From Corynebacterium sp. Marseille-P4321 (GTDB taxonomy: Bacteria > Actinomycetota > Actinomycetes > Mycobacteriales > Mycobacteriaceae), in NCBI RefSeq assembly GCF_903645305.1, contig NZ_CAHJXO010000003.1, positions 62,001 to 126,000 of the forward strand: DNA of 64,000 nucleotides, in the 5' to 3' direction. Each line of letters starts with the position of its first letter. The stretch's first letter is position 1. This document shows positions 28,623-36,671 of this stretch, one piece after another. The translations under genes were made by a program, and so were the position numbers. The notes beneath the pieces are model-generated. The model was not told the DNA's origin. It searched no databases and saw only the letters and a program-made list of their open reading frames with translations.

Positions 28623-29525
28623 ATGCGTCTCAACCGCACTCTGGCCACCGCCGCAGCAGCGGCAATCGCCGCCACCAGCCTTGTCGCCTGCTCCAACGAG
28701 GCAGCTGACAACGCCGGTACCGCCGACAACGCCGCAGCCGACGGCGACACCGTAACGGTGAAGATCGGCACCACCGAGTCCGACCAGGAAGCCTGGACCG
28801 TCTTCCAGCAGCTCGCCTCCGACAACGGCATCGAGCTGGACATCGTGCAGTTCTCCGACTACTCCCCGGTTAACGAGGCACTTGCCCAGGGCGAGATCGA
28901 CGTGAACAAGTTCCAGCACATCAAGTACCTCGCGGAGTACAACGCGTCCTCCGGCAACGACCTGCGCATCGTCGGCTCCACCGAGATCGTGCCGCTCGCG
29001 CTGTTCTGGAAGGACCACGACTCCCTCGACGGCATCGAGGGCGAAGAGATCGCAATCCCGAACGACCCGTCCAACCAGGGCCGCGCCATCAACGTGCTGG
29101 TCCAGGCTGGCCTGCTCACCCTGTCCGACAACGTCGCCGACGAGCTGGCGCCGACCCCGGCTGACATCGACGCGGCGGCCTCCAAGGTCACCGTCGTTCC
29201 GGTGGACGCGTCCCAGACCCCGAACGCGTACAACGAGGGCCGCCCGGCGATCATCAACAACACCTGGCTGGACCGCGCTGGCATCGAGCCGTCGCTGGCC
29301 ATCTTCGAGGACGATCCGAACTCCGCGGTCGCAGAGCCGTACATCAACGTCTTCGCCGCCCGCGCAGAGGACATTGACGACGAGACCCTGAACAAGCTCG
29401 TCGAGCTGTGGCAGACCGACGAGGTCGCCGAGGCCGTGGCCAAGGACTCCAAGGGCACCTCCGTTCCGGCGTACCGCCCGAAGGAAGAGCTCAACGACAT
29501 CCTCGATCGCTTGCAGGAGAAGTAA
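28623..29525 (+). CDS. metQ: Methionine ABC transporter substrate-binding lipoprotein, first copy
   Basis: This is a 300-residue lipoprotein with the lipobox LVAC (Cys23). The NlpA/MetQ fold is recognisable from VKIGTTESDQEAWTVFQQLA, VNKFQHIKYLAEYN and AIPNDPSNQGRAINVLVQAGLL. It captures methionine outside the membrane and delivers it to MetNI. A strong AGGAGGAAAG ribosome binding site precedes the ATG. It is the first gene of the transporter operon and is followed after 3 bp by a second MetQ paralogue. An upstream McbR-like half-palindrome suggests control by sulfur-amino-acid status. Confidence 0.94.
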   Translation: MRLNRTLATAAAAAIAATSLVACSNEAADNAGTADNAAADGDTVTVKIGTTESDQEAWTVFQQLASDNGIELDIVQFSDYSPVNEALAQGEIDVNKFQHIKYLAEYNASSGNDLRIVGSTEIVPLALFWKDHDSLDGIEGEEIAIPNDPSNQGRAINVLVQAGLLTLSDNVADELAPTPADIDAAASKVTVVPVDASQTPNAYNEGRPAIINNTWLDRAGIEPSLAIFEDDPNSAVAEPYINVFAARAEDIDDETLNKLVELWQTDEVAEAVAKDSKGTSVPAYRPKEELNDILDRLQEK

Positions 29526-29528
29526 GCA

Positions 29529-30419
29529 ATGCGAGCTAACCGTTTTGCAGCTGCGGCCACCGCAGCGCTTCTGGCCTTCGGTGTTGCCGCGTGCGGTGGC
29601 ACGGAGTCGTCGACAAGCGATAATGCTTCCGGCGGCGAAGCCGTGACCGTGAAGATCGGCACCACCGACGCCGACCTGAAGGCTTGGTCCGTGTTCGCGG
29701 ACAAGGCGCAGGAAGAGGGCATCAATCTAGACATCGTCCGCTTCACCGAGTACCCGCAGGTCAACCCTGCGCAGACGGAGGGGCAGATCGAGATTTCGAA
29801 GTTCCAGACGATCAACTACCAGGCCCAGTACAACGCCACGGCGAACCAGGACCTGCGCATCATCGGCTCGGGCGAGATCAACGTGCTCGGCCTGTACTGG
29901 AAGGACCACGATTCGACCGACGGCATCGAGGGCGAGGAAGTTGCGATCCCGAACGACCCGTCGAACCAGGGCCGCGCCATCAACGTGCTGGTGCAGGCGG
30001 GCCTGCTGAAGCTGAAGCCGGATGCGCCGACGCTCACGCCGACGCCTGCGGACATCGATAAGGAGGCCTCGAAGGTCTCCGTCGTGGCGGTGGACGCTTC
30101 GCAGACGCCGAATGCGTACAACGAGGGCCGCCCCGCGATCATCAACAACAACTGGCTGCAGCGTGCGGGCATCGACCCGGCCTCCTCCGTGGCGGCGGAC
30201 GACCCGAACTCGGAGCTGGCGGAACCCTACATCAACGTCTTCACGGTCTCCGCGGACGACCTGGATAACGCCACGTACGAGAAGCTCGTCGAGGTGTGGC
30301 AGTCGCCCGAGGTCACCGAGGCGCTCAACGAGGATTCCAACGGCACCGCGGTGCAGGTCCAGCGCACCAAGGAGGAGCTCAACGAGATCCTCGACCGCCT
30401 CACGGAGGAGTACAAGTAG
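29529..30419 (+). CDS. metQ: Methionine ABC transporter substrate-binding lipoprotein, second copy
   Basis: This is a 296-residue paralogue of the preceding protein. Lipobox GVAAC gives Cys22. It shares VKIGTTDADLKAWSVFADKA, IAIPNDPSNQGRAINVL-type and DASQTPNAYNEGRPAIINN segments. Divergence is spread along the whole length, so the duplication is old. Both copies keep the ligand-contact regions, suggesting either different ligands (for example L- and D-methionine or a methionine peptide) or dosage. metN starts on the base after the TAG stop. Confidence 0.92.
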   Translation: MRANRFAAAATAALLAFGVAACGGTESSTSDNASGGEAVTVKIGTTDADLKAWSVFADKAQEEGINLDIVRFTEYPQVNPAQTEGQIEISKFQTINYQAQYNATANQDLRIIGSGEINVLGLYWKDHDSTDGIEGEEVAIPNDPSNQGRAINVLVQAGLLKLKPDAPTLTPTPADIDKEASKVSVVAVDASQTPNAYNEGRPAIINNNWLQRAGIDPASSVAADDPNSELAEPYINVFTVSADDLDNATYEKLVEVWQSPEVTEALNEDSNGTAVQVQRTKEELNEILDRLTEEYK

Positions 30420-31448
30420 ATGGCAAAGACCGGCACCCGGATTGAATTCCAGAACGTATCAAAGGTCTTCCAAACGAAAGACCGCGAGGTCAAAGCCGTC
30501 GACGACGTCAGCTTGACCGTCGAACCGGGCGAGATCCTCGGCGTGATCGGCTACTCGGGCGCCGGCAAGTCCACTCTCGTGCGCCTGATCAACGGCCTGG
30601 ACATGCCGACCGGGGGGCATTTGCTTCTCGACGGCGTAGACGTGGTCGGCCGCAAAGAAAAAGAGCTGCGCGAAATCCGCCGCAACGTCGGCATGATCTT
30701 CCAGCAGTTCAACCTCTTTTCCTCCCGCACCGCCGCGGGCAACATTGAGTACCCGCTCAAGCTCGCAGGTGTGGACAAGAAGGAGCGCGAGCGCCGCGTG
30801 GCCGAGCTGCTCGACTTCGTCGGCCTGTCGGAGCGCGGCAAGAACTACCCGGAGCAGCTCTCCGGCGGCCAGAAGCAGCGTGTGGGCATCGCCCGGGCGC
30901 TTGCCACCAACCCGTCGCTTTTGCTTGCCGACGAAGCCACGTCCGCACTCGACCCCGAAACCACCCAGGAGGTGCTCGGAGTGCTGCGCCGCGTGAACGA
31001 GGAGCTGGGCATCACCATCGTGGTGATCACCCACGAGATGGATGTCATCCGCTCTATCGCCGACAACGTCGCGGTGATGGAGGACGGCCGCGTGGTGGAG
31101 TACGGCAGCGTCTACGACGTGTTTGCTAACCCGCAGACCGACGTGGCGAAGCGCTTCGCCGCAACCAGCCTGCGCAACCGTCCGGACGAGGTGGAGCGCG
31201 CGGAGCTGCTGGCCAAGCCGGGCCGCCTGTTCACCGTGGACCTCGCGGAGGATTCCGGCTTCTTCGGCGCCGCCGAGGCTGCCCGCCGCGCCGGCGTGAC
31301 GGTCGAGCCGGTGCACGCCGGCATCACCACCCTGCAGGAGCGCTCGTTCGGGCGCATGACGGTGCGCCTGAACGGCGACAACAACGCCATCGACGAGTTC
31401 CTTAGCACCCTGCAACGCAACACCGACATCGAGGAGATCACGCGATGA
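30420..31448 (+). CDS. metN: Methionine ABC transporter ATP-binding protein
   Basis: This is a 342-residue ATPase with Walker A GYSGAGKST, the signature LSGGQKQRVGIARAL and Walker B LLLADEATSALDP. A C-terminal NIL domain (about residues 265-342) allosterically senses methionine and inhibits transport in the family. The ATG follows the metQ2 stop directly, and the end overlaps metI by 4 bp. It completes a metQQNI operon. Confidence 0.95.
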   Translation: MAKTGTRIEFQNVSKVFQTKDREVKAVDDVSLTVEPGEILGVIGYSGAGKSTLVRLINGLDMPTGGHLLLDGVDVVGRKEKELREIRRNVGMIFQQFNLFSSRTAAGNIEYPLKLAGVDKKERERRVAELLDFVGLSERGKNYPEQLSGGQKQRVGIARALATNPSLLLADEATSALDPETTQEVLGVLRRVNEELGITIVVITHEMDVIRSIADNVAVMEDGRVVEYGSVYDVFANPQTDVAKRFAATSLRNRPDEVERAELLAKPGRLFTVDLAEDSGFFGAAEAARRAGVTVEPVHAGITTLQERSFGRMTVRLNGDNNAIDEFLSTLQRNTDIEEITR

Positions 31449-32125
31449 CCGAGTTCCTGCTTGCTGAACCGAACTGGGACAACCTTGGTCCCGTCTTCGT
31501 CGACGCGATCGGCGACACGCTGTGGATGGTGGCCATCACCATGGTGGTCGGCGGCTTCTTCGGCCTGCTTCTGGGCATGCTGCTCTACACCACCCGCCCG
31601 GGTGCGATCCTGCAGAACAAGGTGATTTACACCCTGATCAACGTGGCCGTGAACTTCTTCCGCCCCATCCCGTTCATCATCATGATCGCCATGCTCTACC
31701 CACTCACGCTGCAGGTGGTGGGCACGACGATTGGGCGCTCGGCGGCGACGTTCGTGATGTGCTTCTCCGCCACCTTTACCGTGGCGCGCATTGTGGAGCA
31801 GAACCTGGTGGCCATCGACCCGGGCGTGATTGAGGCGGCGCGCTCCATGGGCGCGAGCCCCTGGAAGATCATCACGTCGGTGATCCTGCCGGAAGCACTT
31901 GGCCCACTGATTTTGGGCTACACCTTCATCTTCATCGCGGTGATCGATATGTCCGCGATGGCCGGTTACATCGGCGGCGGCGGCGTGGGCGACTTCGCCA
32001 TCGTTTACGGTTACCGCGCGTTCGAGCCGCAGGTGACCTGGGCTGCGGTGCTGGTGATCGTGGTGATTGTGCAGCTCGCCCAGTTCCTGGGCAACTGGCT
32101 GTCGAAGAAGGTCATGCGTCGCTAG
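31445..32125 (+). CDS. metI: Methionine ABC transporter permease
   Basis: This is a 226-residue permease with five membrane helices and the EAA loop EAARSMGASPWKIITSVILPEALGPLI that contacts MetN. VNFFRPIPFIIMIAML and GYIGGGGVGDFAI are typical of MetI. It overlaps metN by 4 bp. Its TAG stop is the beginning of a TAGCCT box that may drive the next gene. Confidence 0.95.
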   Translation: MTEFLLAEPNWDNLGPVFVDAIGDTLWMVAITMVVGGFFGLLLGMLLYTTRPGAILQNKVIYTLINVAVNFFRPIPFIIMIAMLYPLTLQVVGTTIGRSAATFVMCFSATFTVARIVEQNLVAIDPGVIEAARSMGASPWKIITSVILPEALGPLILGYTFIFIAVIDMSAMAGYIGGGGVGDFAIVYGYRAFEPQVTWAAVLVIVVIVQLAQFLGNWLSKKVMRR

Positions 32126-32128
32126 CCT
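32123..32128 (+). promoter_or_regulatory. -10 box made from the metI stop codon
   Basis: TAGCCT starts with the metI TAG and ends 8 nt before the ATG at 32137. No Shine-Dalgarno sequence is visible for that ATG. Confidence 0.45.
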
Positions 32129-32136
32129 TGGGTGCC

Positions 32137-32901
32137 ATGAAGGTAGCGGCGTTCGACTTCGATGGCACACTCCACCACCCCGGCGCGGGTATTAACCCCT
32201 CCGACATCGCCGCGATAGATGCCTGGCGCAATGCCGGGCATCTTGCCATTTCCGCCACCGGGCGCTCCCGTTCCGCGCTGGCGTACGCGCTACGCGGCAG
32301 CGGGCTTGAGTTCGATTACCAGGTGTTGTCTAACGGCGGCTCCGCCACCGACGGCGCAAACACCGAGCTGATTTACGGCTACGAAGTCGACGCCGCCGTG
32401 CTGCACGCTGCCCTGGATGCGTTCGGGGAACGCGAAGGGCTGGCCATCTTCGGCACCACGCTCGGCCGCGTCGACGGCGTGTTTGCGAATAACACCGGCG
32501 CCGCACACACCTTCACCGCCCACTTCGAGCCCATGACGCGCGCCGACATCCCCGCCCACCGCTTCGCTGTGGTACCCATTTGGGTTCCCGGAAATGAGGC
32601 GTTGCGTGCTGAGGTGGTCGAATGGGCGCACACGCTCGATGGCGTGACCGTGGCGCAGAACCAGGACTACATCGACCTCATGGCGCCGGGGCGCAACAAG
32701 GGTGCAGGTGTGGAGGAGCTGCTTGCCGGCGTCGGGGTGGAGCCGGATCAGTTGATCACCTTCGGCGATTCATGGAACGACTTGACCATGCACGAGATCG
32801 CTACCGTGTCGCACAGCTTCCGCCACTCCCCGCCCGAGGTTCAGGACGCCACCGACCGCGTCATCGGCGCCGTGCACGAGGTGCTGGCGGGCTACCTCTA
32901 G
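32137..32901 (+). CDS. HAD-superfamily phosphatase (Cof type)
   Basis: This 254-residue protein has motif I as FDFDGTLHHPG (residues 5-15), motif II as SATGRSR, motif III Lys in APGRNKGAGVEELL, and motif IV as TFGDSWNDLTM. A C2-type cap lies between motifs II and III. Cof-type HAD enzymes dephosphorylate sugar phosphates, nucleotides or cofactors; the substrate here cannot be predicted. I use the ATG at 32137 rather than a TTG three codons upstream because of the -10 box. It overlaps the convergent lipoprotein gene by 4 bp. Confidence 0.9.
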   Translation: MKVAAFDFDGTLHHPGAGINPSDIAAIDAWRNAGHLAISATGRSRSALAYALRGSGLEFDYQVLSNGGSATDGANTELIYGYEVDAAVLHAALDAFGEREGLAIFGTTLGRVDGVFANNTGAAHTFTAHFEPMTRADIPAHRFAVVPIWVPGNEALRAEVVEWAHTLDGVTVAQNQDYIDLMAPGRNKGAGVEELLAGVGVEPDQLITFGDSWNDLTMHEIATVSHSFRHSPPEVQDATDRVIGAVHEVLAGYL

Positions 32902-33434
32902 GCGTTCGGTGCTTTCTCCGGGTGCGGGCAGCGCTCGAACTCTTGCTTCGTCACCACTGCCACGCCCGGGGCGTCGTTGCCGTCCTCGCCGATATTGTCG
33001 CCGATGAGGATTTCACCCGGGCGCAGCGCCAGAATTTCACCCACGGTGGTGGCCACCGGCAGCGTCTCTGTGTCGTCCGCGGTGGACGCGGCCACCGCCC
33101 GGACCGGCGCGCTGGTGTCCTGCGGGATGGTGAACGGGTCTTTCGGGTCCCACCAATCCGCCGGTGCGTTCAGGTTGAACACGAATTGGTCCTGCTGCGG
33201 GGTGCGCGCCTTGAACGCGCCCGGGTTCTGCTGCAGGCCCTCGCGGAAATCGCTCACGGAGATATAGTCCACCCGCGTGCCGCACGGCTGCACGCGCACC
33301 ACCACGTCCCCGTCGGCGGTCATTTCAAAACCGGTGGTGCCCATAACCTCCGGGCGTGCCCCGCACGCCGAGGTGGCTACCCCCGCCACCATTAGCACCG
33401 TAGCCAGCAGTGCTCGTTTGCTCATGCGGGACAT
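32898..33434 (-). CDS. Putative lipoprotein, function unknown
   Basis: This is a 178-residue protein with a clear lipoprotein signal: KRALLATVLMVAGVATSAC, with the lipobox Cys at residue 24. The mature part is about 150 residues. It has three further Cys (VQPCGTRVDYI and RCPHPEK, plus the lipidated one) and a segment GEILIGDNIGEDGNDAPGVAV. I recognise no family. A Met three codons downstream (33425) is an alternative start. It stands alone between a convergent HAD gene and the Suc/Fer gene. Confidence 0.8.
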   Translation of the reverse strand: MSRMSKRALLATVLMVAGVATSACGARPEVMGTTGFEMTADGDVVVRVQPCGTRVDYISVSDFREGLQQNPGAFKARTPQQDQFVFNLNAPADWWDPKDPFTIPQDTSAPVRAVAASTADDTETLPVATTVGEILALRPGEILIGDNIGEDGNDAPGVAVVTKQEFERCPHPEKAPNA

Positions 33435-33464
33435 CCTAAAGGTAGGTGCACCCGCGCGCGCAAC

Positions 33465-34349
33465 TTAGGTGAGCGACTCCACTTTCCAGGCGAAGGATTC
33501 CTTCGGTGGTTTACCGCAGGAATCCACCACCCCGGCGACGGGCTGCTTCGTTAACTCGACGCGGTAAGTGCGGTCGGTGGCGGCATGCTTGACAGCGACG
33601 TGGGCCACGGAGCCGTCGATAAGCGCGCTGCCCACCTGCAACCCGCCGTAACTCACCTGCGTGCCGGTGCGAGCGAGCTGCTCGGCGACGGCGATTTCCG
33701 CGGCCTGCTCCGCGGGCCCAAGGGTGCCGCGCCCGCGGTTGCCCGGCACGAAGAACTGGCCCTCGATGGCGGCGGTGAGCATCGCGTCGGTGGCCTCGAC
33801 GTTCATCCGGCCGAAGCTGTACGCCCAGGGCATGAGAAGCATCGTTGGCGCGAAGCGGTGACCTTTGATATGCGAGGTCTCCCACACTAAGTCGCCCGGG
33901 CGGCGGCTGTGCATCTGCGCCACCATCGGCCGGCCCTTCACCGCGCAGCACACGTCGCGCTTCGCATGGGTGCAAATGAGCAGCAGGGGGCGGTTGCGTA
34001 CCTGCGCGCCGTTGCGCCCGGGGCCGGAGAGGTCCAGGTTAAGCAGCGCCTCCGGGCCGTCGACGTGCAACACCTCGATGACGCCCTCCTCGGCGAATAC
34101 GAGGTAGACGTGGTGGTCGTCGATGTTGCGGCCCTCGCGCGTTGGGTGGCGAATGAGCAAAAGGGACGCGTCGAACCCGTCGAGGTGCCCGGCGATGTCG
34201 GCGGTGAGCGCCTCGCCGAACGTAGCGTCCTTGAGCACGTCGCGGGGCCACGCGTCCGGCCATTCGAAGAGCACATACGCAGACCCGGTTTTGGCGGTGC
34301 CGGGGAGCGGTTCAGCCTCAACGTCGGAGCATGGCAGCGGAGTAGTCAT
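33465..34349 (-). CDS. Sucrase/ferredoxin-like family protein (thioredoxin-fold 2Fe-2S type)
   Basis: This is a 294-residue cytoplasmic protein with the Suc_Fer-like signature: an N-terminal CSD, then LLLICTHAKRDVCCAVKGRP (about 125-145), and ETSHIKGHRFAPTMLLMPWAYSFGRM. The Cys and His residues could hold a thioredoxin-like 2Fe-2S cluster as in related ferredoxins. The reaction is unknown; relatives are often annotated vaguely as sucrase homologues. The ATG at 34349 lies 7 nt after TAGAGT, so it is leaderless. Confidence 0.85.
   Translation of the reverse strand: MTTPLPCSDVEAEPLPGTAKTGSAYVLFEWPDAWPRDVLKDATFGEALTADIAGHLDGFDASLLLIRHPTREGRNIDDHHVYLVFAEEGVIEVLHVDGPEALLNLDLSGPGRNGAQVRNRPLLLICTHAKRDVCCAVKGRPMVAQMHSRRPGDLVWETSHIKGHRFAPTMLLMPWAYSFGRMNVEATDAMLTAAIEGQFFVPGNRGRGTLGPAEQAAEIAVAEQLARTGTQVSYGGLQVGSALIDGSVAHVAVKHAATDRTYRVELTKQPVAGVVDSCGKPPKESFAWKVESLT
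33614..33624 (-). repeat. Iterated 11-mer, copy 10
   Basis: Minus-strand GCTTATCGACG in the sucrase/ferredoxin-like gene, read as Ala-Leu-Ile-Asp-Gly. Confidence 0.9.
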
Positions 34350-34356
34350 GCGCCAC

Positions 34357-34362
34357 ACTCTA
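34357..34362 (-). promoter_or_regulatory. -10 box for the sucrase/ferredoxin-like gene
   Basis: TAGAGT on the minus strand ends 7 nt before the ATG at 34349. Confidence 0.5.
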
Positions 34363-34491
34363 GCCCACCACGCGACGCGGAATTGAGGGTACCCTAAGCC
34401 ACGGGCATTTGGACGACCATCCAGGAAATAACGTTTGCGTAACCATTTGCGTTTTCAGCCCATTCCTTTTGGTTTGCCCCGGCGGCCTGAA

Positions 34492-34497
34492 TACGGT
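34492..34497 (+). promoter_or_regulatory. -10 box for the AMIN-like lipoprotein gene
   Basis: TACGGT ends 7 nt before the GTG at 34505 and lies inside the longer open frame, so it decides the start. Confidence 0.5.
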
Positions 34498-34504
34498 GAT
34501 TTCC

Positions 34505-35113
34505 GTGTTGAGTAACTCCGGAGGGCGCAGCAGGAACGTCGCCGCGCGCCGCATCGCCGCCACGGCAGCATGCGCCGCGGCGATTTCCGCGTGCGTGGCC
34601 TGCGCCGGACCGGACGGCACCGGCGGGCCGACGACCATGCTGGGCAGCTCCGCTTCCTCCTCGAAGCTGCAGCCGCTGGGCACCGCGGAGCTCTCCCCGA
34701 AGTCTGAGCGCCCCTCCGAGCCCGCACAGCTCGCAGTCACCGGTGTGCGCGTGGGCACCCACGAAGGCTTCGACCGCGTCGTGGTGGACCTGGAAGGCCA
34801 GGGGGATCCGGGCTGGTTTGTGGATTACACCTCCACGCCCATGCAGGAGACCACCGGCCAGCCGCTCACGGTGGCGGGTAACGCGTTTTTGAACATCAAC
34901 GTCGACGGCACCGTCTCCCCCTTCGAAATGGGCCGCGACAACGGCGTGGCAGTGGAGAATGCTGGCGACACCGGCAACATTGTGGACGTCACCCACGCCG
35001 GAACGTACGAGGGCCGCACCCAGGTGGTGGTAGGGCTTCGCTCCGAGCTGCCGTATTCGGTGCAGGTGCTGCGCGGCCCGACGCGCCTCGTGGTGGATAT
35101 CGTGCAGAGCTAA
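34505..35113 (+). CDS. Lipoprotein with an AMIN-like domain
   Basis: This is a 202-residue protein with a basic n-region (SGGRSRNVAARR), a hydrophobic core and the lipobox CVAC near residue 30. After a Ser/Pro linker, the mature domain VTGVRVGTHEGFDRVVVDLEG to YSVQVLRGPTRLVVDI resembles the AMIN-like domain found in actinobacterial secreted proteins. AMIN domains bind cell-wall or envelope structures elsewhere. The GTG at 34505 is chosen over an open frame starting at 34409 because of the -10 box. It converges closely on imuB. Confidence 0.8.
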   Translation: MLSNSGGRSRNVAARRIAATAACAAAISACVACAGPDGTGGPTTMLGSSASSSKLQPLGTAELSPKSERPSEPAQLAVTGVRVGTHEGFDRVVVDLEGQGDPGWFVDYTSTPMQETTGQPLTVAGNAFLNINVDGTVSPFEMGRDNGVAVENAGDTGNIVDVTHAGTYEGRTQVVVGLRSELPYSVQVLRGPTRLVVDIVQS

Positions 35114-35117
35114 CTCG

Positions 35118-36671
35118 CTAATACACCGCCTCCACGCGCCAGCTGCGGCGGCTCCACACCAACAGCCAGCCGGTCGCGGCCCCTTCCCCGCCGCCCTCGC
35201 GGCCCACTACTTGCATGCGCGCGACACGGTTTGCCATCACCTCGTTTTGGGCCCACCACCCCTCGTCCACCGGCCATGGCCCGGCCCATCCGGTGACGAG
35301 GAAGCGGCGCTCGCCCCACGCGAGCGCGTATGGGTTGGAGGATAAGAGGGCTTCGGCGGTGACGATGACGGGGTTCGCCTGCGCGTCGATAAGCACGATG
35401 CGCGAGGCGGGGTGGTCGATGCCGCCGCCAAGGCGCGCAGGAAGCGGCGCGGGCACGGCACCGGGCCAAGCATGCTTATCGACGTCCGGCCCAGCCTCCC
35501 CGTACGGCACCAACCGCACCCGCTCCGCCACCCCGCGCCCGCCGACCAGCTTCGGCTGCACCACCGCGTCGATACCCAGCTGCGACTGCACGCGCTCCAC
35601 CACACGCCGCGCCCCGTCGGTGGTGGCGCGGTCGGCCCACAGCTCACCCGCCGGCTCCGGCGCGGCGAGCTCGAGCGGCTCCAACGTAAGCGCCACGATC
35701 TGCCCCGCGCCGCCGCCGGTGAGCCACCCGTCGAGCTGCCAGCGCACCCGGTCCGCCGTCGCCGCCTCGGTGAGCGCGTCGCGGGTGCGCCAGACCCGCT
35801 CGACCTGGGTGCCGTCGCCAAGCTCCGCGACCACCTTCAGGCGCAGGCAGTTGCGGCCGGTCTCTTTCAGCCGCTCGTGCAGGCTGGCGGCGAGCGCGCG
35901 GGCTGCAAACGCGGCGGCATCCACCCGCTCGATGGGGTCCTCCGGCGTAACCGCCACGGCGAGGTCCTCCACCGGCAGCTCCGGGGCCACGCGGCGGTCC
36001 GGCGCGGCAGAGGCGATACGGTGCAGAAGCATCCCCTCCGCCCCGAAACGCGTGGTCACCGCGGCCGGCGGCAGTTCCGCGAGCTCCCCCAGCGTGCGCA
36101 CGCCGAGCTGACCGAGCGAGGTCACCGTGGCGGTGTCCGCGCCGAGCGCCACCTCCGCCGACAGCGCACCCAGCGGCTGGGACGCGAGGAAGTGCCGCGA
36201 CTGCCCCGCAGGCACCACCGCCCCGACCCGCGCCGCGATCACCGCCGTGGCGATCTCGTCGGCCGCGCCTGCGAAGGCGTCGATGCCGCGGCGCGATGCT
36301 GCGTCGATAAGCATCTCAAGCGCGCGTTCCTCGCCGCCGTGGAACTTGCCGGCGGCCTCCACGTCCACCAGCACCAGGCCAGGCCGCAGGATCTCCACGC
36401 TCGCCGCGACGTCGTCGAAGCTGGCGGCGAGCGACGCGAACATGCGCCCGTCGCGGTCCGGGTTGTCGTCAACCACCGTGAGCTCCGGCGCCGCCGCCTG
36501 CGCGTTGCGCACCCGCATACCGCGGCGCACCCCCAGCTGGCGCGCCGCGAACGAGCTCACCTTGACCCTGTGGTGCGCGGCGATAGCGATCGGCTCCGCC
36601 AGCTCGTCGCCGGAATCCAGCTTCGCCGCCTGCACCGGCCAATCCGGGAACCACAGCGCCGCCGCCCTCAC
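35118..36671 (-). CDS. imuB: ImuB, Y-family polymerase homologue of the mutasome
   Basis: This 517-residue protein has the Y-family polymerase fold but lacks the usual catalytic carboxylates. Where active enzymes have SLDE it reads LVDVEAAGKF (about residue 90). Known ImuB proteins are inactive and act as adaptors that bind the sliding clamp and recruit ImuA' and DnaE2. The segment AAALWFPDWPVQAA opens it and LVTGWAGPWPVDEGWW is typical of the C-terminal part. The GTG start at 36671 overlaps the imuA' stop (GTGA). Three iterated 11-mers fall within it. Confidence 0.92.
   Translation of the reverse strand: MRAAALWFPDWPVQAAKLDSGDELAEPIAIAAHHRVKVSSFAARQLGVRRGMRVRNAQAAAPELTVVDDNPDRDGRMFASLAASFDDVAASVEILRPGLVLVDVEAAGKFHGGEERALEMLIDAASRRGIDAFAGAADEIATAVIAARVGAVVPAGQSRHFLASQPLGALSAEVALGADTATVTSLGQLGVRTLGELAELPPAAVTTRFGAEGMLLHRIASAAPDRRVAPELPVEDLAVAVTPEDPIERVDAAAFAARALAASLHERLKETGRNCLRLKVVAELGDGTQVERVWRTRDALTEAATADRVRWQLDGWLTGGGAGQIVALTLEPLELAAPEPAGELWADRATTDGARRVVERVQSQLGIDAVVQPKLVGGRGVAERVRLVPYGEAGPDVDKHAWPGAVPAPLPARLGGGIDHPASRIVLIDAQANPVIVTAEALLSSNPYALAWGERRFLVTGWAGPWPVDEGWWAQNEVMANRVARMQVVGREGGGEGAATGWLLVWSRRSWRVEAVY
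35384..35394 (-). repeat. Iterated 11-mer, copy 11
   Basis: Minus-strand GCTTATCGACG in imuB, read as Val-Leu-Ile-Asp-Ala. Confidence 0.9.
35474..35484 (+). repeat. Iterated 11-mer, copy 12
   Basis: Plus-strand GCTTATCGACG only 79 bp from copy 11 and in the opposite orientation; in imuB it reads Val-Asp-Lys-His. Confidence 0.9.
36302..36312 (-). repeat. Iterated 11-mer, copy 13
   Basis: Minus-strand GCTTATCGACG in imuB, read as Met-Leu-Ile-Asp-Ala. Confidence 0.9.
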
